Shown one piece after another: positions 33,555-42,144 of a stretch of 60,001 bases of DNA; the stretch's first letter is position 1, and each line of letters begins with the position of its first letter. The stretch is taken from NCBI GenBank assembly GCA_016185205.1, contig JACPOA010000028.1, positions 1 through 60,001 on the forward strand. The letters are read 5' to 3'. The translations under genes and the position numbers were made by a program. This DNA is from Hyphomicrobiales bacterium. GTDB taxonomy: Bacteria; Pseudomonadota; Alphaproteobacteria; Rhizobiales; Xanthobacteraceae. The notes below the pieces were generated by a model, which saw only the letters and a list, made by a program, of their open reading frames with translations, was not told the DNA's origin and did no database searches.

Positions 33555-34439
33555 ATGACCGCGCGTATCATCGACGGCAAAACGATCGCGGCCGACTTGC
33601 GCGGCAAGGTGACGGATTCCGTGCACCGCCTGCTGCGCGACCGCGGTCTGGTGCCTGGCATCGCCGTAGTGCTGGTCGGCGAAAATCCGGCGAGCGAGGT
33701 CTATGTCCGCACCAAGTCGAAGATGGTGGCGGCCGCCGGCATGCACGCCATCGACCGCAAGCTGCCCGTGACGACCACCGAAGCCGAGCTGCTCGCTCTG
33801 GTCGGTGAGCTCAATGCCGATCCCGTCGTCAACGGCATCCTGGTGCAATTGCCGCTGCCGCCGCAGATCGATTCGCACAAAATCATCGCGGCCATCGATC
33901 CGGCCAAGGACGTGGACGGCTTCCATCCGCTCAATGTCGGCCGGCTCGCCAGCGGACTGCCGGCGCTGGTGCCCTGCACGCCGCTCGGCTGCGTCATGCT
34001 GGCCAAGAGCGTGCACGGCTCGCTCGCCGGCATGGATGCGGTGGTGATCGGGCGCTCCAACATCGTCGGCAAGCCGGTGGCGCAATTGCTGCTGGCCGAG
34101 AACGCGACGGTGACCATCGCCCATTCCAAGACGCGCGACCTGCCGGCCCTGTGCCGCCGCGCAGATTTGCTTATTGCCGCGATAGGCCGGGCTGAAATGG
34201 TGCGCGGCGACTGGATCAAGCCGGGCGCGACCGCGATCGATGTCGGTATCAATCGCGTTCCGGCTGAGGGCGGAAAATCGCGCATCGTCGGCGATGTCGC
34301 CTATGCCGAGGCGGCGGCGGTCGCCGGCGCGCTCACGCCGGTGCCGGGTGGCGTCGGGCCGATGACGATCGCCTGCCTGTTGCTCAACACCCTGCGCGCG
34401 GCCTGCGCGCAGCACGGGCTGCCGGAGCCGAAGATTTAA
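33555..34439 (+). CDS. folD: Methylenetetrahydrofolate dehydrogenase / cyclohydrolase
   Basis: 294 residues. Bifunctional cytosolic enzyme interconverting 5,10-methylene-, methenyl- and 10-formyl-tetrahydrofolate. Signatures: [16 protein letters not shown] with the active-site lysine, [26 protein letters not shown], the NADP-binding [17 protein letters not shown], and the C-terminal [18 protein letters not shown]. Normal length. It probably shares a transcript with yggT and yggU (34-bp gap). Confidence 0.97.
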   Translation: MTARIIDGKTIAADLRGKVTDSVHRLLRDRGLVPGIAVVLVGENPASEVYVRTKSKMVAAAGMHAIDRKLPVTTTEAELLALVGELNADPVVNGILVQLPLPPQIDSHKIIAAIDPAKDVDGFHPLNVGRLASGLPALVPCTPLGCVMLAKSVHGSLAGMDAVVIGRSNIVGKPVAQLLLAENATVTIAHSKTRDLPALCRRADLLIAAIGRAEMVRGDWIKPGATAIDVGINRVPAEGGKSRIVGDVAYAEAAAVAGALTPVPGGVGPMTIACLLLNTLRAACAQHGLPEPKI

Positions 34440-34466
34440 GCGGTCATTGAAAAAGCGGAAACCGCC

Positions 34467-34973
34467 TCACTGCCAGGCGTAGGCGACCTTATCGAGTGTC
34501 TTGGCGCCGAATTTCTCCGATGAGCGGGCGACCGCGCGGCCGCCGAGCGCGCGATAGAATTCCATCGCCGGGTCGTTGTCGGAGAGCGCCCACACCACCA
34601 GGCTCTTCAAGCCGCTCTGGATGAGGTCTTTGCGCGCGGCGGTGAACAGGCGTCGGCCGAAGCCCAGCCCCTGGAATTCCGGACGCAGATAGAGCTCATA
34701 GACTTCGCCATCGTAGAACAGGCTGCGCGCGCGGTTGCGCCCGTAATTGGCATAGCCGGCGATGCTGTCGCCGAACTGCAGGACGGTGATGCGGCTGCCC
34801 TTGCGGATGGCTGAGTCCCACCAGTCCGGGCCGCGCCGGTTGATCAGCTTGTCGAGCTCGTTGCCCGGGATGATGCCCTGATAGGCCACGCGCCATGCCT
34901 CGTCATGTGTCCCGGCGACGTCCACCGCATCGGATGCCTTGGCGCGGCGAATCTCTATGAGGGTCGTGCTCAT
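34467..34973 (-). CDS. GNAT family N-acetyltransferase
   Basis: 168 residues. GNAT motif A is visible as LYLRPEFQGLGFGRRLFTAARKDL, the acetyl-CoA-binding Q/RxxGxG/A loop, followed by LVVWALSDNDPAMEFYRALGGRAVA, the usual motif B end. The N-terminal IRRAKASDAVDVAGTHDEAWRVAYQGIIPG matches many small-molecule acetyltransferases of this fold. Substrate unknown. ATG at 34973 is used; a TTG at 34985 is in frame. It is convergent with folD. Confidence 0.88.
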   Translation of the reverse strand: MSTTLIEIRRAKASDAVDVAGTHDEAWRVAYQGIIPGNELDKLINRRGPDWWDSAIRKGSRITVLQFGDSIAGYANYGRNRARSLFYDGEVYELYLRPEFQGLGFGRRLFTAARKDLIQSGLKSLVVWALSDNDPAMEFYRALGGRAVARSSEKFGAKTLDKVAYAWQ

Positions 34974-35218
34974 TTTCGAATACAAGCAACGAACCCTGCG
35001 CCCTTCAAGCCCTATCGTTAATGATCGGTTAATGGTGTGGATTACTGGTCACAGGCGGCGCAAAATCCCATTGCTTACGCGGAAAAACGCGCCCGTAGAT
35101 ACCGCCTGATTTGTGGCGTCCCCGTAAGCTGCGCAGCGGGCGAGTTGTGGAAATGGTTTAGCCGTGGCGACCTTCGCAACGATGTTCCTCAATCTGCCAC
35201 CCCTGCCCAAGGGCGCGA

Positions 35219-35413
35219 CTACCGCTTAGGAAGCTTGCGCTCGGCTAAGACGAGATCGACGCCACGGCGCATGAGCGCGTCTATGGTCGTGTCCGTCGTG
35301 GCGGCCAAGATTTTCAAATCGCGCCACGTGTCCTCTGGCAGATATACCGTGACCGACTTCTTGCCGATGCGCGAAGGCTGCGGCTTGACCGTCTCGTGTT
35401 CACGCTTGGTCAT
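35219..35413 (-). CDS. Small ribbon-helix-helix DNA-binding protein
   Basis: 64 residues. After a basic N-terminus (MTKREHETVKPQPSRIGKK), the strand SVTVYLPEDTWRDLKILAATTDTTIDALMRRGVDLVL fits the ribbon-helix-helix fold of Arc/ParD/ParG-type proteins. Such proteins act as antitoxins or plasmid-type partition repressors, but no toxin or ParA gene is adjacent on this strand. The G+C of the surrounding stretch is lower than the core genes. The gap 34974-35218 downstream shows no gene. Confidence 0.7.
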   Translation of the reverse strand: MTKREHETVKPQPSRIGKKSVTVYLPEDTWRDLKILAATTDTTIDALMRRGVDLVLAERKLPKR

Positions 35414-35501
35414 GACTCCCCGATAAGTACTTAATGAAAGCAGTCAAGATTAATTAACTAAAAGCGTGTAAGCATGTGAGCGGTTAAGCTGGCTTGTGGG
35501 T

Positions 35502-35774
35502 ATGAGCGTGGTAACGAACCGCTATAAAATTACCGAAAGCTACAATTCGGCCTCTAAGGGCTGGGTATTTTATGTGTGGAAAAACGATTACCTGATCCTC
35601 AGCGTACATGCTGCGCAACGCGAAGCTAAAGCGGCTGTCAAGAAATGCATCGTGGCCGACAAGCGCACCAACGGGGCCCGTGCGCGTTTACGTCAGCGGG
35701 GCAGCGCGCTCACCCATACCCATAGGCCAGCGGGCTGGGGCGAGGGCGAGAGTAACACGGCATCATGCCCATAA
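35502..35774 (+). CDS. Hypothetical small protein
   Basis: 90 residues, MSVVTNRYKITESYNSASKGWVFYVW... The first 55 residues look like a small globular beta-rich domain with conserved-looking aromatic positions (GWVFYVWKNDYLILSV); the last 35 residues (GSALTHTHRPAGWGEGESN) look unstructured and may be an extension into non-coding sequence. No family recognised. It is divergent from the ribbon-helix-helix gene across an AT-rich 88-bp gap. Whether it is a real gene is uncertain. Confidence 0.45.
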   Translation: MSVVTNRYKITESYNSASKGWVFYVWKNDYLILSVHAAQREAKAAVKKCIVADKRTNGARARLRQRGSALTHTHRPAGWGEGESNTASCP

Positions 35775-35845
35775 CCCTGCTTATCATCATCGCCTGCCTC
35801 GTTGCTGGGATGCTGGTAATGGCGTGGCGAGGACGAAGGAAATAG
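35765..35845 (+). CDS. 26-residue membrane peptide (doubtful)
   Basis: Reads MPITLLIIIACLVAGMLVMAWRGRRK: one hydrophobic helix with a positive cytoplasmic end, the layout of many genuine small membrane proteins. It overlaps the end of the preceding frame by 10 nt and ends 5 bp before the GTG of the PilZ gene, so it could be coupled to it. There is no good ribosome-binding site, which keeps the call low. Confidence 0.35.
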   Translation: MPITLLIIIACLVAGMLVMAWRGRRK

Positions 35846-35850
35846 GCATC

Positions 35851-36162
35851 GTGCTCCCTGAAAAACGCAAAGCTCGTCGAAGATCGCTTGAACGCCGTGT
35901 GTGGATTGACCTTGGTGACGGGTCGCCAGTGGTCGAGTGCGTGCTCAGAGACATATCCAATACCGGCGGCAAGCTGCTCTTCACCGCACCCAAAGAATTG
36001 CCCGACCAGTTCGTCCTGCGGCTCTCGATGGACGGACGGGTTGCTCGCAAATGCCGAGGGGTTTGGAAGTCAGGCAATGAAATCGGCGTCACGTTCCTCG
36101 CCCACCTTGTGAGCGGAACGTTGGGGGACGTGCATCCTGACGTGCAAATTATCGAAGCCTGA
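35851..36162 (+). CDS. PilZ domain protein
   Basis: 103 residues. The N-terminal RRRSLERRVWIDLGDGSPVVECVLRDISNTGGKLLF contains the RxxxR and D/NxSxxG motifs that bind cyclic di-GMP, followed by the PilZ beta-barrel to the C-terminus (VARKCRGVWKSGNEIGVTFL). Single-domain PilZ proteins are common in Bradyrhizobiaceae. The start is taken at GTG 35851, preceded by AAGGAAATAG; the open frame continues upstream to 35608 but without PilZ similarity there. Confidence 0.8.
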   Translation: MLPEKRKARRRSLERRVWIDLGDGSPVVECVLRDISNTGGKLLFTAPKELPDQFVLRLSMDGRVARKCRGVWKSGNEIGVTFLAHLVSGTLGDVHPDVQIIEA

Positions 36163-36187
36163 AAGATCGAGCCGGGGGCATCAGAAT

Positions 36188-36574
36188 ATGGCAAAGAAAA
36201 TCCCCAATCCAATCGACAAGCACGTTGGCAGCCGCGTGAAAATGCGGCGGCTGATGCTCGGCATGAGCCAAGAAAAACTTGGCGACGCGCTCGATCTAAC
36301 ATTCCAGCAAGTGCAGAAATATGAAAAGGGCACCAATCGAATGGGATCGAGCCGCTTGCAACAAATCTCGAATATTCTGAAAGTGCCTGTTACATTTTTC
36401 TTTGAAGATGTGCCCGGCCAACCCAAATTGGACGGCAAGGCCCCGTCGCCCGCCTATGTGTCCGATTTTCTCGCAACGTCGGACGGGCTCGCGCTCACGA
36501 AAGCATTCATGCAAATCAAGGACGCTAAGCTACGGCGTAGCATCGTGAACCTTGTTGAAGAGATTGCGGGCTAG
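36188..36574 (+). CDS. XRE-family transcriptional regulator
   Basis: 128 residues. The Cro/C1 helix-turn-helix occupies residues 12-66: VGSRVKMRRLMLGMSQEKLGDALDLTFQQVQKYEKGTNRMGSSRLQQIS, a pattern very common in Rhizobiales, where related proteins (such as the NolR/RdgC-unrelated XRE group) are chromosomal. The C-terminal 55 residues are helical. It lies 25 bp after the PilZ gene on the same strand. Its operator cannot be inferred. Confidence 0.92.
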   Translation: MAKKIPNPIDKHVGSRVKMRRLMLGMSQEKLGDALDLTFQQVQKYEKGTNRMGSSRLQQISNILKVPVTFFFEDVPGQPKLDGKAPSPAYVSDFLATSDGLALTKAFMQIKDAKLRRSIVNLVEEIAG

Positions 36575-36603
36575 AAGGCAGGTAGCGGCCAAAATGCAGG
36601 CCG

Positions 36604-36798
36604 CTAGGTGTGCGGCACCTCGCCTATTGTCCGCTCAATTGTTCGAACATCGCCGCAGGCATGACACCGAAAGGTGTGCAACTCAGGAAAGGATGCAACC
36701 TTAGGCACAATATGGGCAAGCGTCATCAGCTTCCCGCAAGTCAGGCATGGTGGTGAAGGAAGCGGATTGTAATCCTGAGACATTTGGGACCATGACAT
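36604..36798 (-). CDS. Small zinc-ribbon protein
   Basis: 64 residues with two CxxC pairs, CLTCGK near residue 18 and CHACGD near residue 45, spaced as a treble-clef or zinc-ribbon knuckle. It also has LPSPPCLTCGKLMTLAHIVPK and TFRCHACGDVRTIER. Similar tiny proteins occur widely in Bradyrhizobium genomes with no known function. A shorter start at the second methionine (residue 6) is possible. It lies 11 bp from the stop of the DUF6894 gene on the same strand. Confidence 0.65.
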   Translation of the reverse strand: MSWSQMSQDYNPLPSPPCLTCGKLMTLAHIVPKVASFPELHTFRCHACGDVRTIERTIGEVPHT

Positions 36799-36809
36799 GA
36801 GGCCCTGTC

Positions 36810-37052
36810 TTAATCCATCGATCTAGTGTTCAGGTCAAAGCCAGCCTCAAAAATTGCTTCCCCCTTTGCATCGACGACGATCATCTTCCAAGCCACCCAA
36901 TTTTGAAGGCCTCGCTCAGATTGCGCACCTCTCATTTCGCGAATTTGTGCAGTGGCGTACTCTCTCGCGGCTGCAATGCCATTCAACTCGAAACCCGCAG
37001 CATCGGTGAAAGTGTGCTTCCCATCGCTGAAATGAAAAAAATAACGAGGCAT
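36810..37052 (-). CDS. DUF6894 family protein
   Basis: 80 residues. The start MPRYFFHFSDGKHTFTDAAGFELNGIAAAREYA and the ending VVDAKGEAIFEAGFDL are the standard signature of this small Rhizobiales-specific family of unknown function. The start is taken at 37052 because the family begins exactly there. It is on the minus strand ahead of the zinc-ribbon gene and likely co-transcribed with it. Confidence 0.82.
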   Translation of the reverse strand: MPRYFFHFSDGKHTFTDAAGFELNGIAAAREYATAQIREMRGAQSERGLQNWVAWKMIVVDAKGEAIFEAGFDLNTRSMD

Positions 37053-37122
37053 GGGCGGCCTCATACCGCGAAGGAATATCACTCGACATTCCCCGGATGA
37101 ACTCTGGAACGGCGCGGAGAAG

Positions 37123-37150
37123 TAAAGCCCGGCACCGGCACCGGGCTTTA
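37123..37150 (-). terminator. Hairpin between two small minus-strand genes
   Basis: taaagcccgg-caccggca-ccgggcttta is a perfect ten-pair stem at 37123-37150. Read on the minus strand it is about 150 bp after the stop of the zinc-ribbon gene at 37298 and before the DUF6894 start at 37052. It may end the upstream transcript, although only short T-runs follow. Confidence 0.45.
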
Positions 37151-37297
37151 GTGCTGCTAAATCCTCCACTTTTTTAAAAGGCTACTCCCATCCGAAGTAG
37201 ATAACAATGAACAATCGGAAATGTTCGGTTTGGCCCAACCAAATTGGACCACCCAACAATTCAAATAGGCCCCTGATCGTGGCCGACAGCCGTTCGG

Positions 37298-37495
37298 TTA
37301 TTCTCGGTCGGGTGGTTGCACGAGCCTATAGAACGGTCGCAGGGCTGAATTCCATTGGATCATCCTCTGTCGGCAACACTTACAATAGGCGCTACCACTG
37401 TCAGCAATTGGCAATTCGGTATAACTCACAACGTACTGTGCTCCGCAATGCGGACAGCTAAAGTCAACGTCATGGGTAAATTTTGGGCTGTCCAT
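37298..37495 (-). CDS. Small zinc-ribbon protein (second copy type)
   Basis: 65 residues with CPHCGAQY and CKCCRQRM as the two metal-binding knuckles, followed by IQWNSALRPFYRL. This pattern, CPHCGAxYxV ... CxxCxxxM-WN, is typical of a small conserved protein in Bradyrhizobium-type genomes; function unknown. It is unrelated in sequence to the zinc-ribbon protein at 36604-36798 except for the cysteine spacing. The stretch 37496-37665 after it contains no gene. Confidence 0.7.
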   Translation of the reverse strand: MDSPKFTHDVDFSCPHCGAQYVVSYTELPIADSGSAYCKCCRQRMIQWNSALRPFYRLVQPPDRE

Positions 37496-37665
37496 CGTCG
37501 CATTATATGCCCTTTAACACCCCCGCGCCGAAGTCTTTCACTCAACGTACAGGTGATCCAGCCGCAGGCCAGGATATCCGTTGTCTTGCGGAGGATCACG
37601 GCGGCAGGCCGACGGCCAAGTGATTCGGTTTAATTCCGATTCGAATCAGGCGACGCGGCCAAGCC

Positions 37666-39501
37666 TTACACCGCCTCGGCGGTGGCAGCGCGCGACCGGT
37701 CTTCGCGCTTGCGGTCGGTCTCGTCGAGCAGCCGCTTGCGCAGACGGATCGATTTCGGTGTCACCTCAACCAGCTCGTCGTCCTGGATATAGGCAAGCGC
37801 CTTTTCCAGCGTCATGCGGATCGGCGGGGTGAGGCGGACCGCCTCGTCCTTCGAGGTGGTGCGGATATTGGTGAGTTGCTTGCCCTTGAGCACATTGATC
37901 ACGAGATCATTGTCGCGCGTGTGCTCGCCGACGATCATGCCCCGGTAAACCTTCCAGCCCGGCTCGATCATCATCGGGCCGCGGTCTTCCAGATTCCACA
38001 GCGCGTAGGCCACCGCCTCGCCCTGTTCGTTGGCGATCAACACGCCGTTGCGGCGGCCCTGGATCGAACCCCTGTGCGGCCCGTAGGCGTGGAACAGCCG
38101 GTTCATGATGGCGGTGCCGCGCGTGTCGGTGAGTAGTTCGCCCTGATAGCCGATCAAACCGCGCGTCGGCGCGTGGAACACCAGCCGCAGACGGTGGCCG
38201 CCGGAGGGCCTCATCTCCAGCATCTCGGCTTTGCGTTCGGCCATTTTCTGCACGACGATGCCGGAATGAACTTCGTCGACGTCGATGACGACCTCCTCGA
38301 TCGGCTCAAGCATTTCGCCAGTCTTGGGATCCTCGCGCATCAGCACTTTCGGCCGCGACACCGACAGCTCGAAACCCTCGCGCCGCATGGTCTCGATCAG
38401 GATGCCGAGCTGCAATTCGCCGCGGCCGGCGACTTCCATCGAGTCCTTCTCGTCGGATTCGCGCACGCGCAACGCCACATTGCCTTCCGCTTCGCGCAAC
38501 AGTCGGTCGCGGATCATGCGGCCGGTGACCTTGCTGCCTTCGGTGCCGGCAAGCGGTGAATCGTTGACGCGGAAAATCATCGCCAGCGTCGGCGGATCGA
38601 TCGGCTGCGCCGGGATCGGCGTTTCCACCGCCGGATCGCAGATCGTCATCGCCACGGTGGCGTTCGGCAGTCCGGCGATGGCGACAATATCGCCGGCTTC
38701 CACCTCGTCCACCGGCACGCGCTCAAGACCGCGGAACGCCAGCAACTTGGTGATGCGCCCGGTCTCGATCAGCTTGCCGTCGTGATCGAGCACCTTTACC
38801 GGCTGATTGGGCTTCACCGAACCGGAGGTGATGCGCCCGGTGACGAGGCGACCGAGATAAGGGTTGGCTTCCAGAATGGTGCCGAGCAGGCGAAAGGGGC
38901 CTTGTTCCACCACCGGCGGCTTGACGTGGCTGAGGATGAGATCGAACAGCGGTTGCATGCCATCGTCATGCGACCCGTCCAGGCCGGTCGCCATCCAGCC
39001 CTGCTTGGCCGAGCCGTAGAGGATCGGGAAATCGAGTTGTTCGTCGCTGGCGTCGAGCGCCGCGAACAGGTCGAAGACTTCGTTGATGACTTCAACCGGC
39101 CGCGCGTCGGAGCGATCGACCTTGTTGATGACCACGATGGGCTTGAGCCCCATCTTCAGCGCTTTCGACACTACGAACTTGGTCTGCGGCAGCGGGCCTT
39201 CGGCGGCGTCCACCAGCACCAGCGCGCCGTCCACCATGTTGAGGATGCGCTCGACTTCGCCGCCGAAATCGGCGTGGCCGGGCGTGTCGACGATATTGAT
39301 GCGGGTGTCCTTCCAGACCACCGAAGCCGCTTTGGCCAGGATGGTGATGCCGCGTTCGCGCTCGAGATCGTTGGAATCCATGGCGCGCTCGACCACGCGC
39401 TGGTTCTCGCGGTAGGCGCCCGATTGCTGCAGCAGCCGGTCGACCAGGGTGGTTTTGCCGTGGTCGACGTGCGCGATGATGGCGACGTTGCGAAGATCCA
39501 T
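37666..39501 (-). CDS. typA: Ribosome-associated GTPase TypA/BipA
   Basis: 611 residues, full length. Translational GTPase of the EF-G class with G1 [13 protein letters not shown]3 [12 protein letters not shown]4 NKVDR and G5 GSAKQGW motifs, then EF-G-like domains and the TypA-specific C-terminus ([41 protein letters not shown]). It binds ribosomes and assists 50S assembly and stress growth. The start at 39501 ([11 protein letters not shown]) is preceded by AGGAATTCTG. Confidence 0.97.
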   Translation of the reverse strand: MDLRNVAIIAHVDHGKTTLVDRLLQQSGAYRENQRVVERAMDSNDLERERGITILAKAASVVWKDTRINIVDTPGHADFGGEVERILNMVDGALVLVDAAEGPLPQTKFVVSKALKMGLKPIVVINKVDRSDARPVEVINEVFDLFAALDASDEQLDFPILYGSAKQGWMATGLDGSHDDGMQPLFDLILSHVKPPVVEQGPFRLLGTILEANPYLGRLVTGRITSGSVKPNQPVKVLDHDGKLIETGRITKLLAFRGLERVPVDEVEAGDIVAIAGLPNATVAMTICDPAVETPIPAQPIDPPTLAMIFRVNDSPLAGTEGSKVTGRMIRDRLLREAEGNVALRVRESDEKDSMEVAGRGELQLGILIETMRREGFELSVSRPKVLMREDPKTGEMLEPIEEVVIDVDEVHSGIVVQKMAERKAEMLEMRPSGGHRLRLVFHAPTRGLIGYQGELLTDTRGTAIMNRLFHAYGPHRGSIQGRRNGVLIANEQGEAVAYALWNLEDRGPMMIEPGWKVYRGMIVGEHTRDNDLVINVLKGKQLTNIRTTSKDEAVRLTPPIRMTLEKALAYIQDDELVEVTPKSIRLRKRLLDETDRKREDRSRAATAEAV

Positions 39502-39559
39502 CAGAATTCCTGAGATGAAGCGCGGGCCACCATAGGATTTCCGAACGAAATCCATTCCC

Positions 39560-39592
39560 AAAAAGTGACAGGATTGCCGGACGGCAATCCTG
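39560..39592 (-). terminator. Intrinsic terminator downstream of the M50 protease gene
   Basis: On the minus strand, caggattgcc-gt-ccggcaatcctg folds into a strong stem and is followed by TCACTTTTT. It lies about 85 bp after the protease stop at 39676 and just upstream of the typA start, cleanly separating the two genes. Confidence 0.55.
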
Positions 39593-39675
39593 CGGGGCAC
39601 GCCACTCTATTGCGGCGCAATATAGTCACGAAAATGGCGGAAGCAACCGCCAGCTGGCCGTCCGGCCGAATGAGG

Positions 39676-40830
39676 TTAAGCCATCGGAAGTCGGGTGTTC
39701 CCGACTTCCGGCACAGTAGAGGCCGGGCGGCTCCAGGGGCCAATTTGCACGCCTTTGGGCAGGGCCTGCTGCACCATCATCATCCCGGCGATGGTTTCGG
39801 TGGTGATCAGCCCGACCAGTCTGCCGGCGGCATCGGTGACGCCGACCGCCGGCGCCTGCTTCTGCTGCAGCAGCTTGAAGGCCTCGTCCAGGCATTGGCG
39901 ATGGCCGATGGTCGGCAGTTCCGCGCTCATGGCGTCGGCGACGCGGGCGTCGGGCCCGAGCGTCTTAATGGCGCGGATGAGATCGCCGCGACCGAGCACA
40001 CCGAGCGGATTGTGCACATCGTCCACGACGGGGAATTCGCCCTGGCCGGTCTGCAGCAGCGCCTGTACCGCCTCGTCGAGATGTGCTTGCGGCGCAAGCG
40101 TCACGAACTGCTTCATCATGGCGTAGCTCACCGGCACGCCGCGCGAGGCGGCGCGCAGCGCCACCATGTGGGCTTCCGACGAGGCGGCGAGGTAGACGAA
40201 GATCGCGATGAAGATCAGGATCGGATTGACCAGCAGCCCGATGAAGCCGAGCGCGAAGGCCACGAACTGGCCGATCGCGGCGGCGATCTCGGTCGCGCGT
40301 ACATAGCCGAGGCGGCTGGCCAGCAACGCACGCAGAACCCGCCCGCCGTCCATCGGGAAGGCCGGGATCATGTTGAACAGCGCCAGGAACAGGTTCACCG
40401 CCGCCAGCCGGTCGATCAGCGAAAACTGCATATTGTCGAGACCGGCCGCGGCGCTTGATTGCAACGTCGCGCCGCCGATAACCACTAGCAGGATGGTGAT
40501 GAACACGTTCACCAAGGGTCCGGCGATGGCGATGAGAAATTCCTGCCCCGGTTCCTCCGGGATACGCTCGAGCTGCGCCACCCCGCCGATCGGCAGCAGC
40601 GTCACATAGGACGTCGGCACGCCGAAGGCGCGCGCCGTGAAGATGTGGCCGAACTCGTGCAGCAGCACACACAGGAACAACAGCAGCATGAAGACGAGGC
40701 TGTCAACGGCGGTGGCGGCGCCGCCGGAGGCGTAGCTGGCGAAGAAAATCCAGGCGAGAAACAGCAGGAAGGTGAGGTGGACGCGCACCACGGTGCCGGC
40801 CACCCTGCCGATATTCAATGACCAGGACAT
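39676..40830 (-). CDS. Site-2 protease family (M50) protein with CBS domains
   Basis: 384 residues. Intramembrane metalloprotease: HEFGH (zinc-binding HExxH) in the second hydrophobic helix, and NMIPAFPMDGGR (the NxxPxxxxDG motif) further on; five or six membrane helices to about residue 225. The C-terminal half holds two CBS repeats (LAPQAHLDEAVQALLQTGQGEFPVVDD and DAMSAELPTIGHRQCLDEAFKLL), expected to bind adenosyl ligands. The very end of the coding sequence (EVGNTRLP) is encoded by a palindromic repeat at 39686-39709. Confidence 0.92.
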   Translation of the reverse strand: MSWSLNIGRVAGTVVRVHLTFLLFLAWIFFASYASGGAATAVDSLVFMLLLFLCVLLHEFGHIFTARAFGVPTSYVTLLPIGGVAQLERIPEEPGQEFLIAIAGPLVNVFITILLVVIGGATLQSSAAAGLDNMQFSLIDRLAAVNLFLALFNMIPAFPMDGGRVLRALLASRLGYVRATEIAAAIGQFVAFALGFIGLLVNPILIFIAIFVYLAASSEAHMVALRAASRGVPVSYAMMKQFVTLAPQAHLDEAVQALLQTGQGEFPVVDDVHNPLGVLGRGDLIRAIKTLGPDARVADAMSAELPTIGHRQCLDEAFKLLQQKQAPAVGVTDAAGRLVGLITTETIAGMMMVQQALPKGVQIGPWSRPASTVPEVGNTRLPMA

Positions 40831-40924
40831 GGGTGCCTCGTATGGTCTGGTTCAACCCTCAAGAGGTAATATCGCGGCGAACCTATTGCGAGGGTCTTAG
40901 CGTTCGCTTCCAGAGGATAAACCC

Positions 40925-41215
40925 ATGGCACAGAAATTGACCGCAGACGCCCGTAAGTCCGCTTTGACCAAGCTCGCCGGCTGGTCCGAAGTGGCCGGCC
41001 GCGACGCCATCGCCAGGAAATTCGTATTCAAGGATTTCAACCAGGCCTTCGGCTTCATGACGCGGGTGGCGCTGGTGGCGGAGAAAATGGATCACCATCC
41101 GGAATGGTTCAACGTCTACAAGACGGTGGAGGTGACGCTGTCGACCCACGACGCCGGCGGTGTCACCGAGCTCGACGTCAAGCTCGCCGAGGCGATGGAT
41201 AAGTTGGCGGGGTGA
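40925..41215 (+). CDS. phhB: Pterin-4a-carbinolamine dehydratase
   Basis: 96 residues. Recycles 4a-hydroxytetrahydropterin after aromatic amino-acid hydroxylation. The family signature is complete: [52 protein letters not shown], including the active-site HHPEW. The ATG at 40925 follows AGAGGATAAACCC. In relatives this gene can lie next to a DUF1232 gene; here a truncated DUF1232 fragment comes directly after it. Confidence 0.95.
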   Translation: MAQKLTADARKSALTKLAGWSEVAGRDAIARKFVFKDFNQAFGFMTRVALVAEKMDHHPEWFNVYKTVEVTLSTHDAGGVTELDVKLAEAMDKLAG

Positions 41216-41260
41216 TTTAACGACCTTGCGCGCGCCCAAATCGTCAACCACATTATCCGC

Positions 41261-41347
41261 ATGGCCTTCGCACGCAGCGCGTTCTGGCGACGCGACGACA
41301 ATGACGACAGCGCGCTCAGGCGCAGCTTCCGGCGCAAGACGCGGCGC
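41261..41347 (+). pseudogene. Truncated 5' copy of the DUF1232 gene
   Basis: The reading frame MAFARSAFWRRDDNDDSALRRSFRRKTRR matches the first 29 residues of the intact gene at 44021 (MAFGTAAFWRRDDDKDSALRRSFRRKTRR), and the upstream sequence (ccttgcgcg..cc.aaatcg) is also shared. Bases 41306-41347 are identical over 42 bp to 44066-44107. After 41347 all similarity stops. The frame then continues with unrelated residues to 41479. It is a remnant left when sequence was inserted or recombined here. The rest of 41348-41636 shows no gene. Confidence 0.8.
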
Positions 41348-41636
41348 CTCCAGGCGCTTCACCGCGATCCGCCATTGTCGGGTGAACCGCTCCCCGTTCC
41401 GTCGTCTGGAACGTCTCTAGATGTCACCCTTAAGTTTCGCGCTTCAAAGTGCGGAAAACGCAATAGCCATAAGGCTTAGCTCGCATTCGTCAGACCGCCT
41501 TTGCATCCGCTTAGGTACGGCACAGGAACGAAGGAGCAGTTGGGGGAAACAACCCGCCTATGGCACTGGGCGACCTCTGGCGCACCCACACCGCCGCTCT
41601 TAAGCTCCGCAACCGACGCCAGCGCGGAGCCATCCT

Positions 41637-42122
41637 ATGCGGACGCCAAAGGAAGTTAGCGGCCTTCGGTTCCTGAAACGGGTGACCTTGGCGGCGGCTT
41701 TGTGGATTGGTCTTGGTTCTGCGGCATTTGCGCAAGTGACGTGCGCTCCGACTGGTCCAAGTCCAAATCCCGTAGACCCCACTCTCGCTCCAAGGATTCT
41801 TGCTTGGGTGACCAAGGTTGAAAACCAACTCGGCCTGACCGCCGCAAACTGGCACGGGGAGCGTGCCAAGGCGGCCACTCCTGCGGTAGCTGCCGCGCTT
41901 GAGTTGCAGGCCCTTGTCGCTGATTGGGCAGCGAAGGCGCGGCGTGGGACCGTGGAGGCTACCTTCAGGGCCGCAGTAGGGCACGGGGTAAACGTTCAAT
42001 ACGAAATGCTGATGATTACCGCTGACCCTGCCAACGCAAAGACACATCAGTTTTGGGTTGACACCGAAGCTGCTCGCGCCGCCGCCTGCCTCGCACTGAT
42101 TCAGATACCACCCGACAGGTGA
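41637..42122 (+). CDS. Exported hypothetical protein
   Basis: 161 residues. A typical signal peptide (FLKRVTLAAALWIGLGSAAFAQ) with AFA-Q cleavage site near residue 33 directs it to the periplasm or beyond. The mature part has two early cysteines' worth of structure (VTCAPTGPSPNPVDPT; a second Cys at AAACLAL) and is otherwise helical. The ATG follows GCGGAGCCATCCT. A second exported protein follows after 22 bp, so they form a pair. No family recognised; codon use is less G+C-extreme than the flanking genes. Confidence 0.65.
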   Translation: MRTPKEVSGLRFLKRVTLAAALWIGLGSAAFAQVTCAPTGPSPNPVDPTLAPRILAWVTKVENQLGLTAANWHGERAKAATPAVAAALELQALVADWAAKARRGTVEATFRAAVGHGVNVQYEMLMITADPANAKTHQFWVDTEAARAAACLALIQIPPDR

Positions 42123-42144
42123 ATGCGTGAAAGGGAGTCCAATT

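Noticed and set aside
35037-35426. A 129-residue plus-strand frame overlapping the ribbon-helix-helix gene
   Set aside because: The minus-strand product fits a known fold and has a clean end; the plus-strand frame has no motif and covers an intergenic stretch.
37207-37461. An 84-residue plus-strand frame opposite the second zinc-ribbon gene
   Set aside because: The antisense product has the CxxC pairs and family pattern; this frame has none.
41348-41479. Continuation of the truncated DUF1232 frame to 41479
   Set aside because: Similarity to the intact gene stops at 41347; the remaining residues are out-of-family read-through.
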